Assembly (NCBI GenBank): GCA_021848365.1
Contig: JAJZUS010000001.1
Span: 310,001 to 374,000 of the forward strand
Source: Actinomycetes bacterium
Lineage (GTDB): Bacteria; Actinomycetota; Acidimicrobiia; Acidimicrobiales; RAAP-2
Reading direction: 5' to 3'
Length of the DNA: 64,000 nt
The notes beneath the pieces were generated by a model. It made no database searches. It had not been told where the DNA came from and saw only the letters and a list, made by a program, of their open reading frames with translations. The position numbers and the translations under genes are program-made. Below, piece after piece: positions 42,540-52,200 of the stretch. Numbering within the stretch: the stretch's first letter is position 1; each line of letters begins with the position of its first letter.

Positions 42540-43727
42540 TCATCGGCCCATGGTGCCACGGGCGGCGGTCGGCCGCCACGCAGCGGACGCCACGCGATCG
42601 AGCAGGGCGCGTCCCGCGGGGCCGGCGAACCACTCGGCGTGGCCCAGCAGGTAGCCGTGGTAGGCGAGGTCGCGCGAGGCGACCGCTCCGAGCACGTCGC
42701 CGAAGTACTCGACCTCCGAGAGGGCGAACTCGAGGTGGGCGACGGGCAGCACCGCGGCGAGGGCCACCCGGTCGCCGCGGCCCAGCGGGGCGACCTCGTC
42801 GTAGCCGGCGAGGAGCGCGTCGAGCGACGCGACGTCGACGGTGATCGCACCGCGCCCGGCCTGGTCGAGCCAGTCGACGACGGCCCGCTCGATCGCCACC
42901 GCGAGGTCGTGGACGACGTCAGTGCGGTTGGCGAGTCCCAGGTCGAGGACCTCCGCGACGTCGTCGCCAGCGGGGTCCCACGTCAGGTTCGACGGGTGCC
43001 AGTCGCCGTGGGTCCACTGGCGCTCGCGCCCGTTGATCACGTCACGTGCGCGCTCGACGGGCCGACGCAGCACCCGGTCGACGTCGCCGTCGAGGTCGTA
43101 GGGCGCGAGCGCGCGGGCGAGCCCCGGTCGACGAGCGAGCAGTGCAGTGAGCGCCGCGTCGAGGTCGTCCGCCCCCACCACGTCGAGACCGTCGGCGAGG
43201 ACGCCGACGGGATCCGCGGGCTCGGCGAAGTCGGCCGCTGCGCGGTGGAAGCGGGCCAGGGCGGCCCCGGACCGGTAGGCGTGGGCGGGGTCGAGGTACG
43301 GGTACCACGAGGGCACGTCGCGGTAGCGGTCCTCGCCCGCGGCGAGGTCGAAGCACTCGTAGCGCTGGTCGTCCCGCTCGACCACGCTGGCGCCCCCCGG
43401 CCCACGACGGACCCGCGGCGTGGCGACCCCCCGGGCGCGTAGGTGATCGCCCAGTCGGTGCTCTCGCGCCAGTCGCTCCGTCTCGCGCACCCGGTGGTCG
43501 TGGCGCTTCACGAAGACCCGTTCCGCTCCGGCCCGCACCACCGCGGCGGCCGACATCGGCCGGGGACTGCGCCACTCGACTTCGAGGTCGTCGACGGCGA
43601 GATCGAGTGGGGCGAGGGCCTCGCGCAGCTCCTCGACGACGATCGGCGCCCAGTCGGGGGCGGCGGGCTCGCGCTCGAGGCCGTGGACGAGGTGGCCGTC
43701 GGGGGGGGAGGGTGAGCCGTCCGTCAC
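42540..43727 (-). CDS. aminoglycoside-phosphotransferase-fold kinase in a TPP-riboswitch operon
   Basis: 395 residues. GTG at 43727 overlaps the permease stop by 4 bp. APH-type kinase: ATP-binding K74 (VFVKRHD), catalytic loop HGDWHPSN (240-247) and metal site LDLGLAN (261-267). The fold covers thiamin, choline, homoserine and aminoglycoside kinases. Coupling to a permease behind a TPP riboswitch makes thiamin, hydroxyethylthiazole or hydroxymethylpyrimidine the most reasonable substrates; resistance to an antibiotic is less likely. Confidence 0.85.
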   Translation of the reverse strand: MTDGSPSPPDGHLVHGLEREPAAPDWAPIVVEELREALAPLDLAVDDLEVEWRSPRPMSAAAVVRAGAERVFVKRHDHRVRETERLAREHRLGDHLRARGVATPRVRRGPGGASVVERDDQRYECFDLAAGEDRYRDVPSWYPYLDPAHAYRSGAALARFHRAAADFAEPADPVGVLADGLDVVGADDLDAALTALLARRPGLARALAPYDLDGDVDRVLRRPVERARDVINGRERQWTHGDWHPSNLTWDPAGDDVAEVLDLGLANRTDVVHDLAVAIERAVVDWLDQAGRGAITVDVASLDALLAGYDEVAPLGRGDRVALAAVLPVAHLEFALSEVEYFGDVLGAVASRDLAYHGYLLGHAEWFAGPAGRALLDRVASAAWRPTAARGTMGR

Positions 43728-45094
43728 GCCGAGAGCCGGGCCCCGCGGCGACGCCGCGCCGCGGTCTCGAGTGCCCCGAACGCGGCGGTGGCGACCGTCG
43801 CCGCGGCGAAGGAGAGGATCGAGGCCGACATCCAGGGCTCGACGCGGAACCCGATCGCCGCGTCGACGTGCGTCCACAGGGTGACCCACCACCCGATGTA
43901 GCCGGGGTTGATGAGCTGGTAGACGACGAAGCCGACGAGCCAGGCGACGACCATCGCCGGGCGACGGCGGTGTCCCGCGAGACCGGTCCGGTCACGCGAG
44001 ACGAGGAAGAAGTCGATGATGAAGACCGCCGTCAGGGGGACGAAGACCGACCCCAGCAGGATGAGGAAGTTCTCGTAGTCCGAGATGTTGATCGCGAGAG
44101 CGAGGACGGTCGTCAGGGCCGCCACCAGGGCGGCGAGGACGCGGCGGTCCCACAGGGGGCGGATGTTCTGGATGGACACGACCGTCGAGTACACGTCGGC
44201 GAAGGACTGGTCCAGCTCCCGAGCGGCCAGGATGCTGAAGCCGAGGGACCCGAGGGGGACCGCGACGAAGGCCCCGTAAATGTCCGACGGGGATCGCGCG
44301 ACCGTCACCAGCGCCACGAGCCCGATGGCGTAGCAGAGGAACTGGGTGGCGCCGTACCCGACGAGGGCCCCCCAGAACGCGGAGCGCGCGGAGCGCGCGT
44401 GGCGCGTGTAGTCGGCGGCCATGGGGGCGAAGGAGACGGCGGCCGCGACGACGGTGTCGGTCGCGATCCAGAACCCCGACCACGTCCCGTGCGCCAGGGC
44501 CGGCAGGGGGTGGCGGAGCAGCTCGATCACCAGGTAGACGAGCACGACGACGACGGCCGGCGTCGCGATGCGTCGCAGGATGCGGATGGCGCCAAGGGGT
44601 CGCAGCGTGAGCAGGCCCGTCGCGACGCCGGCGAAGAGCACGTAGAGCCACCGGGGGACGCCGGGCGCGACGACGTGGGCCGCCGTCGCGATCGTGACCA
44701 GCTCGAAGATGCCCCAGCCGAAGAGCTGGACGACGTTGAGGATCGTCGGCAGATAGGAGAGGCGCGTCCCGAGCAGGCCCCGCAGGAGCACCATGGCCGG
44801 CGCTCCGGTACGGGTGCCCGCCACCCCCGCGGCGGCGATGGCCAGCGTCCCGAGCAGCGTGCCGAGGACGATCGAGGTCATGCCCGCGACGATCGACAGC
44901 TCGGGGGTACCCGACCCGTTGGGCTGGAGAACGAAGATCGCGCCCGTGAAGCCGAGGAGGCTCACGCCCAGGTTGCCCCAGAGGCCGAACTGGTCGACGA
45001 CCCCGAGGGCCTGGGGGACGGGCTCGGCGAGGGTCTTCGCCACCTCCGAGTGCGTGTCGCCCGCGACGACGGTGAAAGACGTGAGATCGTCCAC
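43724..45094 (-). CDS. cytX: NCS1-family permease, probably CytX-type thiamin-precursor transporter
   Basis: 456 residues, about twelve helices. NCS1 features: FGLWGNLGVSLLGFTGAIFVL near the start, FAPMAADYTRHARSARSAFWG in the middle and the late DYENFLILLGSVFVPLTAVFIIDFFLV. This family carries nucleobases, allantoin and, for CytX, hydroxymethylpyrimidine. The TPP riboswitch directly upstream supports the CytX assignment. GTG at 45094 is placed right after AAGGAGG, which is the 3' end of the riboswitch. Confidence 0.9.
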   Translation of the reverse strand: MDDLTSFTVVAGDTHSEVAKTLAEPVPQALGVVDQFGLWGNLGVSLLGFTGAIFVLQPNGSGTPELSIVAGMTSIVLGTLLGTLAIAAAGVAGTRTGAPAMVLLRGLLGTRLSYLPTILNVVQLFGWGIFELVTIATAAHVVAPGVPRWLYVLFAGVATGLLTLRPLGAIRILRRIATPAVVVVLVYLVIELLRHPLPALAHGTWSGFWIATDTVVAAAVSFAPMAADYTRHARSARSAFWGALVGYGATQFLCYAIGLVALVTVARSPSDIYGAFVAVPLGSLGFSILAARELDQSFADVYSTVVSIQNIRPLWDRRVLAALVAALTTVLALAINISDYENFLILLGSVFVPLTAVFIIDFFLVSRDRTGLAGHRRRPAMVVAWLVGFVVYQLINPGYIGWWVTLWTHVDAAIGFRVEPWMSASILSFAAATVATAAFGALETAARRRRGARLSA

Positions 45095-45099
45095 AGCTC

Positions 45100-45198
45100 C
45101 TCCTTACGCCGGCATTACCCGGACAAGTTCGTCGGTCGGCGATGGAGCGGTAGCCGCTGGATCACCCTCTCAGCCCGGTTCACCCGAGCTCCCGATAC
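45100..45198 (-). promoter_or_regulatory. TPP riboswitch (THI element)
   Basis: On the minus strand the order is GGGTGAACCGGG, then CTGAGAG (45173-45167), a variable stem, GAACTTG, and TCCGGGTAATGCCGGCG (45123-45107) followed by TAAGGAGG. These are the conserved TPP-aptamer core sequences in the right order. The ribosome-binding AAGGAGG of cytX is the 3' edge of the element, so ligand-stabilised pairing could block translation directly. High TPP should repress cytX and the kinase. Confidence 0.95.
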
Positions 45199-45240
45199 TG
45201 CGAACCTGACCCTACCATCGCGCACCCGCGACGGCCGCTC

Positions 45241-46008
45241 CTAGTGCGGAAGGGGCCCGCGCGCGGCGAACTCGGTGGCGACGACGCGCTCGCCGTGCAC
45301 GTCGGTCCCGGGCGCGGCGAGCCAGACGATCGGTGGTCCCATGATCGAGGGGTCGAGCAGGCGGTGGCGGACCTCGTCGCTCACCCCCTCGGGGATCATG
45401 CCGGTCGCGGTCGCGCCGCCGGGTAGGAGGAGGTTGACCCGAACGGGCGAGTCGGCGAGGTCGGCGACCATCACGCGCGCGAGGGCCTCCACGCCGGCGC
45501 CCGCCGGGCCGTAGGGGATGAATCCCCGGCGGACCATGGTCTCCTCGTTCATCGAGACCACCACGATCCGCCCCGACCCGGCCGCCAGCATCCGGGGGAC
45601 GACGGCGCGCGCGGCGAGGAAGGTGCCCCGCACCTTCGTGGCCACCACGTCCTCGAATCCCTCGGGCGTCACCGACCAGAAGGGTGACGGATCGGTGAGG
45701 AAGCGGGGGTTGACCGTGCGCATGCCGATGCCGGCGTTGGCGACGAGGACGTCGATGCCGCGCAGCATCTCGTGGGCGAGCGCGACACCGGCGTCGACCG
45801 CCTCGGGGTCACGCACGTCCATCGCGATCCCGCGGGCGGCGCTACCGATCTCACGCGCGACGGACTGCGCCCGTGACTCGTCCCGTCCGGTGAGGACGAC
45901 GTGAGCGCCCGCGTGGACGAGCGCCTCGGCCATGGCGCGCCCGAGCCCGCTCGTCCCGCCGGTGACGAGGACGCGTACCTCGTCGAGGGGCGTCGACCGG
46001 TCGCTCAT
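45241..46008 (-). CDS. SDR-family protein lacking the catalytic lysine
   Basis: 255 residues, ATG at 46008. NAD(P)-binding TGGTSGLG, NAG motif (VANAGIG), S152 and Y166 are kept, but the YxxxK lysine is glycine (YGPAG, G170). The gene is otherwise uninterrupted and well formed. It lies 19 bp after the aldo/keto reductase on the same strand. It may have another role, or use another proton relay, since Lys is nearly always needed in classical SDRs. Confidence 0.85.
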   Translation of the reverse strand: MSDRSTPLDEVRVLVTGGTSGLGRAMAEALVHAGAHVVLTGRDESRAQSVAREIGSAARGIAMDVRDPEAVDAGVALAHEMLRGIDVLVANAGIGMRTVNPRFLTDPSPFWSVTPEGFEDVVATKVRGTFLAARAVVPRMLAAGSGRIVVVSMNEETMVRRGFIPYGPAGAGVEALARVMVADLADSPVRVNLLLPGGATATGMIPEGVSDEVRHRLLDPSIMGPPIVWLAAPGTDVHGERVVATEFAARGPLPH

Positions 46009-46027
46009 CGACGCCTCGTCGTCCGGC

Positions 46028-47023
46028 TCAGCGATTGACCGTCGACATGTCCGCGTAGCGGTCGCCGACGGCGGCACCGACGGGGAGGATCGCGTCGAGC
46101 GCGGCGAGGTCCTCGGCGCTCAGCTCGACGGCGAGTGCGCCGATGTTCTCCTCGAGGAAGGCGAGTCGCTTCGTCCCGGGAATCGGCACGACGTCGTCGC
46201 CCTGGGCGAGCACCCAGGCGAGCGCCAGCTGACCCGGCGTGACGCCGCGCTGCTCGGCGATCTCGCGCACTCGCTCGACGAGGTCGAGGTTCTTCTGGAA
46301 GTTCTCCCCCTGGAAGCGGGGGGCGTGACGGCGGAAGTCGTTCGGTGCGAAGTCGTCGACCGTGCGGATGGTGCCGGAGAGGAAGCCTCGTCCGAGCGGG
46401 GAGTACGCCACGAAGCCGATGCCGAGCTCCCGGACGGTCGCGAGGACGTCGTTCTCCTCGGGGTCGCGCGTCCAGAGCGACCACTCGGTCTGTAGGGCGG
46501 TGATGGGGTGGACGGAGTGGGCGCGGCGAATCGTCGCCGGGGCCGCCTCGCTGATCCCGAGGTGGCGGACCTTGCCCGCGGCGACCAGCTCGGACATGGC
46601 GCCCCAGGTCTCCTCGACCGGGACGCTCGGGTCGACGCGGTGCTGGTAGTAGAGGTCGATGTGGTCGACTCCCAGCCGCTCGAGGCTCGCGTCGCAGGCT
46701 CGTCGCACGTAGTCGGGGTGGCCGTTCACGCCGACGCGCGTCCCGTCGGGGCGTCGCTCGTTGCCGAACTTGGTGGCGAGGACGACCTCGTCGCGCCGGC
46801 CCGCGATGGCCCGTCCCACCAGTTGCTCGTTGGTGAAGGGGCCGTACATGTCGGCGGTGTCGAGGAAGTCGACGCCGGCGTCGAGGGCCGCGTGGATCAC
46901 GGCGATCGACGCGGCGTCGTCGCCCGCGCCGTAGAACTCCGACATGCCCATGCAGCCGAGCCCCTGCGCGGAGACCTCCAGGGCGGCGGGTCCGGTACCG
47001 AGTGTGCGACGAGCGGCGGGCAT
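46028..47023 (-). CDS. aldo/keto reductase
   Basis: 331 residues, ATG at 47023 with AGGAGG upstream. (beta/alpha)8 AKR with catalytic tetrad D55 (DTADMYG), Y60, K85 (ATKFG) and H128 (LYYQHRVD). [11 protein letters not shown] and PIPGTKR bind NADP(H). Closest in pattern to the YhdN/IolS-like plant-type AKRs that reduce small aldehydes and ketones. First gene of a two-gene unit with the atypical SDR. Confidence 0.93.
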   Translation of the reverse strand: MPAARRTLGTGPAALEVSAQGLGCMGMSEFYGAGDDAASIAVIHAALDAGVDFLDTADMYGPFTNEQLVGRAIAGRRDEVVLATKFGNERRPDGTRVGVNGHPDYVRRACDASLERLGVDHIDLYYQHRVDPSVPVEETWGAMSELVAAGKVRHLGISEAAPATIRRAHSVHPITALQTEWSLWTRDPEENDVLATVRELGIGFVAYSPLGRGFLSGTIRTVDDFAPNDFRRHAPRFQGENFQKNLDLVERVREIAEQRGVTPGQLALAWVLAQGDDVVPIPGTKRLAFLEENIGALAVELSAEDLAALDAILPVGAAVGDRYADMSTVNR

Positions 47024-47160
47024 GACGTTCCTCCTGGGTGTTCTGGCCGGTCTCACCCTAGGGGTCTCGCGGGTCGATGGGCGCGGGTGGCGACGCGGAC
47101 TCCCGGGCACGGGGAGATCCGACGACGAGTGCGACGAGTCCCCCTCGGTAGCGTGGTGCG

Positions 47161-47907
47161 GTGCACGGACTCGGGACGATCATCAACGCGTCGGCGATCG
47201 TCGCCGGCTCGGCGATCGGGACCCTCGCGGGGAATCGGCTCTCCCCGCGGACCCAGGACACGCTGACCGACGGACTGGGCCTGATCGTCCTCGTCGTCGG
47301 AGCGCTCAACGTGGTGTCGCTCGGTGATCGGGCCTACGTGCGGGCCGTCACGGCCCACGGCACGCTGCTCGTCGTGCTCGGGGCCGTCGTGTTCGGAGCC
47401 ATCGTCGGCTCCAGCCTGCGGATCGAGGATCGCGTTGCTCGACTGGGTGCCTGGGCCCACGATCGGCTCTCGCGCGGTGGCGCGAGCGCGGATCGCGAGC
47501 GCTTCATCGAGGGCTTCGTCAGCGGTTCCCTCCTCTTCTGCATCGGCCCCCTCGCCATCCTCGGCGCACTCAGTGACGGCCTCGGACACGGGATCGACCA
47601 ACTGGTCCTTAAGTCCGCCCTCGACATGTTCGCCGCGATGGCCTTCTCGGCGTCACTCGGGTGGGGCGTCGCCCTCGCCGCCGTCCCGGTCGCCCTCTAC
47701 CAGGGGACCATCACCGTGCTCGGGGTGGCGCTGGGCTCCTTCCTCCCGGCGGCCGAGGTGTCCGCGCTGACGGCGACCGGTGGCGTCCTCCTCATCGCCA
47801 TCGGGCTACGGCTGCTGCGGATCCGCGAGGTCCGCGTCGCCGACCTACTCCCGGCACTGGCGTTCGCCCCCGCCATCACCGCGATCGTCGTGGCCGTACG
47901 GGGATAG
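47161..47907 (+). CDS. DUF554 membrane protein
   Basis: 248 residues, GTG. About seven helices with DUF554 (YdfK/YqgA-like) features: [21 protein letters not shown] at the start, the [23 protein letters not shown] block and [28 protein letters not shown]. Function of the family is not established; transport is often assumed. A weak 6-bp hairpin (47911-47931) follows the stop. Confidence 0.9.
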   Translation: MHGLGTIINASAIVAGSAIGTLAGNRLSPRTQDTLTDGLGLIVLVVGALNVVSLGDRAYVRAVTAHGTLLVVLGAVVFGAIVGSSLRIEDRVARLGAWAHDRLSRGGASADRERFIEGFVSGSLLFCIGPLAILGALSDGLGHGIDQLVLKSALDMFAAMAFSASLGWGVALAAVPVALYQGTITVLGVALGSFLPAAEVSALTATGGVLLIAIGLRLLRIREVRVADLLPALAFAPAITAIVVAVRG

Positions 47908-48034
47908 ACGGCGGCGTCACGAGGCGCCGTTCGGGCGAGGCGACCACGACGCTCCCCGCCGAGCGGCCGGTGGCGCGCCGATGCCTCGACCGTCGACGTG
48001 CCCGTCCGTGCACCCGACGACACCCGGACACGAC

Positions 48035-48077
48035 GATCCCCACCCCTTCACCGGTGACCGGGGGTGGGGTGGGGATC
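48035..48077. terminator. hairpin terminator between DUF554 gene and ferritin-like gene
   Basis: GATCCCCACCCC (48035-48046) pairs with 48066-48077; the loop contains a smaller self-complementary TCACCGGTGA. It ends 7 bp before the stop of the ferritin-like gene, so it likely terminates that minus-strand transcript and possibly the convergent one. Confidence 0.75.
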
Positions 48078-48084
48078 GCGGGGA

Positions 48085-48846
48085 CTACGCGCAGCGCAGG
48101 TAGGCGGGCAGGTGCCCGTACTGCGAGGCGTCGAGCAGGTTGGAGAACGCCCGCACGACGTCCGGGTACGCGGCGACGAGGGGGATGTCACGCTGGTACA
48201 GCGTGATGATCGCCGTCTCGGTGGTCACACCCAGCTGGCAGGCCAGGGTCCGTGTGGCGGGAGCCGCGGCCCCCGTCCCCGGAGCACTCGGCACGCTGAC
48301 GTTGTGGACGGACATCAGCGCCGTCACCGTCGCCACGTGCTGCTGCTCGGAGCGGATGATGTTCGCGAACGGTGGCAGGTTGCCCAGCTTCGCGACCACG
48401 TTCTGGTACGTCACGAGCGCGTAGCGCTCCTGGGCGAGTACCGCGGTGAGCGCGCTACTCAGCGCGGCCGACGGCGGTTGGGTCGCCGTGGTGGTGGTCG
48501 TCACCGGTACCTGCTGGAGCATGACCCTCACCGCGACGCGGAAGGCCGCCCGGAACAGACCCGTCGTCGTCACTCGCAGGCCCGGGCGCAGCGCGGTGAA
48601 CGTCGCCTGCTGTTGGTTGAGCGTGTAGCGGGTCTGGGACGTGGTGAAGATCGCGTAGCGGGTGATGCCGCTCAGCACCACGAACTGGTGGTTCGTGGGG
48701 TTCGCCGAGACGACGTAGCCCGTCAGGGTGAAGACCTTCGGGGGCGGGCCACCCGCCGAGGCCACCGTGGCGACCCCTCCCAGGCCGAGCCCGGAGATGC
48801 CCAGTGTGGCTGCGAGCACCGCCGCGGCAAATGATCGACGTGTCAT
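48085..48846 (-). CDS. secreted protein with C-terminal ferritin-like (DUF2202-type) domain
   Basis: 253 residues. Signal peptide 1-~31 (cleavage near ASA). Residues ~35-110 form a beta domain (FTLTGYVVSANPTNHQFVVL), perhaps OB-like. After a Thr-rich linker, residues ~128-253 resemble DUF2202 helices: LAQERYALVTYQNVV, RSEQQHVATVTALM, then TETAIITLYQRDIPLV and LLDASQYGHLPAYL. E/H residues at helix positions could bind two metals, but one ExxH is altered (SQYGH). Extracellular; metal storage or redox role is uncertain. Confidence 0.75.
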   Translation of the reverse strand: MTRRSFAAAVLAATLGISGLGLGGVATVASAGGPPPKVFTLTGYVVSANPTNHQFVVLSGITRYAIFTTSQTRYTLNQQQATFTALRPGLRVTTTGLFRAAFRVAVRVMLQQVPVTTTTTATQPPSAALSSALTAVLAQERYALVTYQNVVAKLGNLPPFANIIRSEQQHVATVTALMSVHNVSVPSAPGTGAAAPATRTLACQLGVTTETAIITLYQRDIPLVAAYPDVVRAFSNLLDASQYGHLPAYLRCA

Positions 48847-48849
48847 GTC

Positions 48850-49260
48850 AACCTCCTTGTTATGACACCCTCGACGCTACGGAGGCCTCCGCGAGCCGTC
48901 CACGTGGCGGCCGCCCGCGAGCCGGGGTTCATCGTCGTGCGCGTGCGTCGTGTAATTAAACGTCCTCACCAGGGGAGAGAGATCGCAGCCGATCGTCGTG
49001 CGGTCGGCTCGACGCCGAGCACGGGGGTGGGGCCGCACCGGGGAGAACCCTCGCCATCAGCGAAACCGAGTAGTGCTCGGGGCTAATCATGATATTTCCA
49101 ATTCTGTAAATAGGAAATTGGCGCGAGCCTGCCGTCGTCGCTGATCGCGGGGGTCGTTCATCCTCGCTCTGGTCCGACGGTCGCTGACGATCGCGGTGGC
49201 GGTACGACGCCGCCGGACGTACGTTCGGGCTGAAGGGGCCGAGGGCGAAGTGAGGTACTG
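48850..49260 (+). other. 411-bp non-coding stretch with an AT-rich inverted repeat
   Basis: No frame with protein character on either strand. An AT-rich patch at 49086-49121 stands out: CCAATT (49098-49103) mirrors AATTGG (49116-49121), and TTTCC (49095-49099) mirrors GGAAA (49113-49117). This could be the promoter/operator of the large secreted protein at 49261. The rest shows nothing I can name. Confidence 0.5.
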
Positions 49261-52200
49261 ATGGAAAGCCCACGACAGGCGACTCCTCGGATGAGGAGCC
49301 TCGGGCGACGGACACTCGCCGCGACGTGCGCGACGGCACTGGTGGTGATGGGTCAGACCCTCCTCGACAGCGGCGCCGCCCGAGCGGCGTCCTCGCAGTT
49401 GAGCTGGGAGACCATCGCCAACAGCGCCACCGTCGCTCCGGGAACGGCCAACGCGTTCAACAGCTTCAACCAACCATCGATCAACCAATCGGGGCTGGTG
49501 GTGTTCCGAGCGCGCACTGCCGGCTCCGGATCTCCGGTGCGGGGCATCTACGAGGCGAGCGCCGCGGGCGGCTCGCCGGTCGTGAGCGCCGTCGCCCAGG
49601 TCGGTGACGCGGTGCCCGATCCGAACAACTCGGGCGGGACCTTCAACGAGTTCCCGTCGTTCCCGCGCATCGGCGAGACCGGCGGCGCGATCGTCACGCG
49701 GGGACAGAGCACACCGGTATGGACCTACACGGTCGACGGAGCGAGCACCAAGGTCGGCACGACCGGACTCTTCTCGACCACCGGAGCGGGTGGCTCACTG
49801 GGCACGGCCGCCTCGCTGCTCGGCGCCGTTCCGGACCAGGGCGCCTACGCCGTGCCCGGGACCGACGTGCCGGCCGGGACCCGCTTCGACCAGTTCCCCG
49901 GTGCCCCATCCATCGACGGGACCACCGTCGTCTTCAAGGGCAACTACACGGTGGGGACCACCGGGTACACCGGGGTCTTCTACCGTGACGCGAGCGGTGC
50001 GTCCAACCCCACGCACCTCATCGCGAACGCGTCCACGGTGATCCCGGGCCAGCCCGCGGGTGGCACCGTGACCTTCGGGTCGACGGCTCCGCCGAGCGCG
50101 GCCAACGGCAACGTGGTCTTCACGGGGTGGGACAACGAGTCGACTCCGACCCTCGGCGGTGTCTATCTCGCGCCACTGCAGGACGCGCCGACCCTGACCA
50201 CACTCGCGAGCATCGGCGAGCAGGTGCCGGGCCAGAGCGAGGGCACGACCTTCACGAACTTCGGTGAGGGGCTCTCCTACGACGGCCGATTCGTCGCCTT
50301 CTGGGGCTCGTGGGGCAGCGCCGTCGAGACGATCACCCTCGCGTGCCCGAGCGACGGCAACGCCGACCTGGTCGCCTACTGCGCCACGACCTACCCCAAC
50401 GGCTACGTCACGACGGTTCCGGTGAACCAGGGGGTCTTTGTCTACGACACGACGACCGCCACGCTGTACCCGGTGGCCGTGAGCGACCAGCGATTCGCGG
50501 GATTCCTGTTCTGGACCTTCTCCGGCAGTCCCCCGGGGGTCGGGGGCAGTACCGACACGACCCGTGAGCTCCCGCGGTGGCGGGCCTCGAGCTTCGCGGC
50601 CGTCTCGGGACTGGGCGGTGGTGCGTTCCAGGTGGCCTTCAAGGCCTCGGCCACGAACGGCAACGTGGGCATCTTCCTCGCCCAGCAGGCGCCGGACTCC
50701 GCTCCCCGCGTGATCGTGGGGGTGCAGACCTTCGACCTCGGTCAGACGACCGACGCGGCCGCTCCGGCGAACTCGATCATCAGCGGTGTCGCGATTGAGC
50801 GTGACGGCTTCCGTGGCCGCTACCTCGCGATCAGCGTGTCGATGCTCGACCCGGCGACGTCGACCGGGTGGACCGGCATCTACGTCGCGGCCGTGCCGAC
50901 GAACCTGGCGATGGAGCCGCAGGTGATCTCCAACCAGGCACCGTCGGTCGGCTACGTGTCGGACAGTGTGACCCTGACGGCGTCGGCCAGCTCGGATCTC
51001 CCGGTCGCCTACTCGCTCGACGCCACGTCCGGCAGCGACGTGTGCCGCCTCTCGGGAGCGACGCTGCTGTTCACCGGGGTGGGCAGTTGCGTCGTCAACG
51101 CCACGCAGGCGGGTGACGGCGTGGCCTACGACGCGGCCGCACCCGTGCAGATGACGATTCCCGTCGAACTGCACCCGCAGAGCATCAGCTCGTCCGTGTC
51201 CTCACTCGCTTACGTGGGCCAGACGATCGACCTCACGGCGACGGCCGACTCCGGGCTGCCCGTGACCTACGTGCTGGACGCGGCCACCCCGACGGGCGTG
51301 TGCACGCTTACGGGCTCGCGTCTCAGCCTCACCGGTGCGGGAACCTGCTCGCTCGTGGCGAGTCAGGGCGGTGACGCGACGTATTCGCCGGCCTCGCCCG
51401 TCGCGCTCAGCATCCGGGTCGTGGTCCCCTACGTGGCTCCGACGCCCGCCTCCCAACCCCAGGTGATCTCGACGCCCACGCCGCCACCGGTCCAGGTGGG
51501 GGGCAGTTACACGCTGTCGGCGACGACCAGCTCTGGACTGCCGGTCAGCTACCAGGTCGACACGACGTCGAGCAGCGTCTGTCGCCTTGAGGGGTCGACT
51601 CTCGAGTTCCTCTCCGGTGGCACGTGCGTGGTCTCCCTGAGCCAAGCGGGTGACGGCTCGTACCTGCCCGCTCCCGAGGTGCGCGAGCTGATCTCCGTGT
51701 CCACCCTTGGCGTCACCGTGATCCTCGCGCCCGCGGCGCGCGTCGTCTACGGGCAGCCCGTCGTCGTGACGGCGACCGTCACCTCCGGGTCGGTCCCCGT
51801 CGACGGCCTCGTCCAGTTCGCCGTCGACGGCCGAACGGTCGGTGCGGCCCAACCCGTGATCACCGGGGTCGCCACCAGTCCCGACCTACGCGGCGCCGTG
51901 AGCGCGTCGGGTCGTCACGTCGTGACGGCCACGTTCGTCCCGACCGACCAAGCTCGCTACTCGAGCGCGCAGGCCACGACTGCCCAGACGGTGGTGAAGG
52001 CGTCGTCACGCCTCGCGGCGAGCGTCGGCCGAAGCCAGTTGCGCGCGATCATTCGCGTGGTCGCCCCCGGGGCGGCGACGCCGAGCGGGCGCCTCACGGT
52101 GAGGGTGAACGGCGTGGTGGTCGCGGCGGTGTCCGTGCGGAGCGCGAACCTCGTGGTGCACTACCGAGCCATCCCGGCGAACAGTCGCGTTCGCGTGGTC

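Noticed and set aside
42540-43727. Antibiotic-resistance aminoglycoside phosphotransferase
   Set aside because: Only the general APH kinase fold supports it. The TPP riboswitch and coupled CytX-type permease favour a thiamin-related substrate.
48862-49086. Possible 74-residue plus-strand protein
   Set aside because: Arg/Pro-rich, no ribosome site, no hydrophobic or domain pattern; more likely non-coding.
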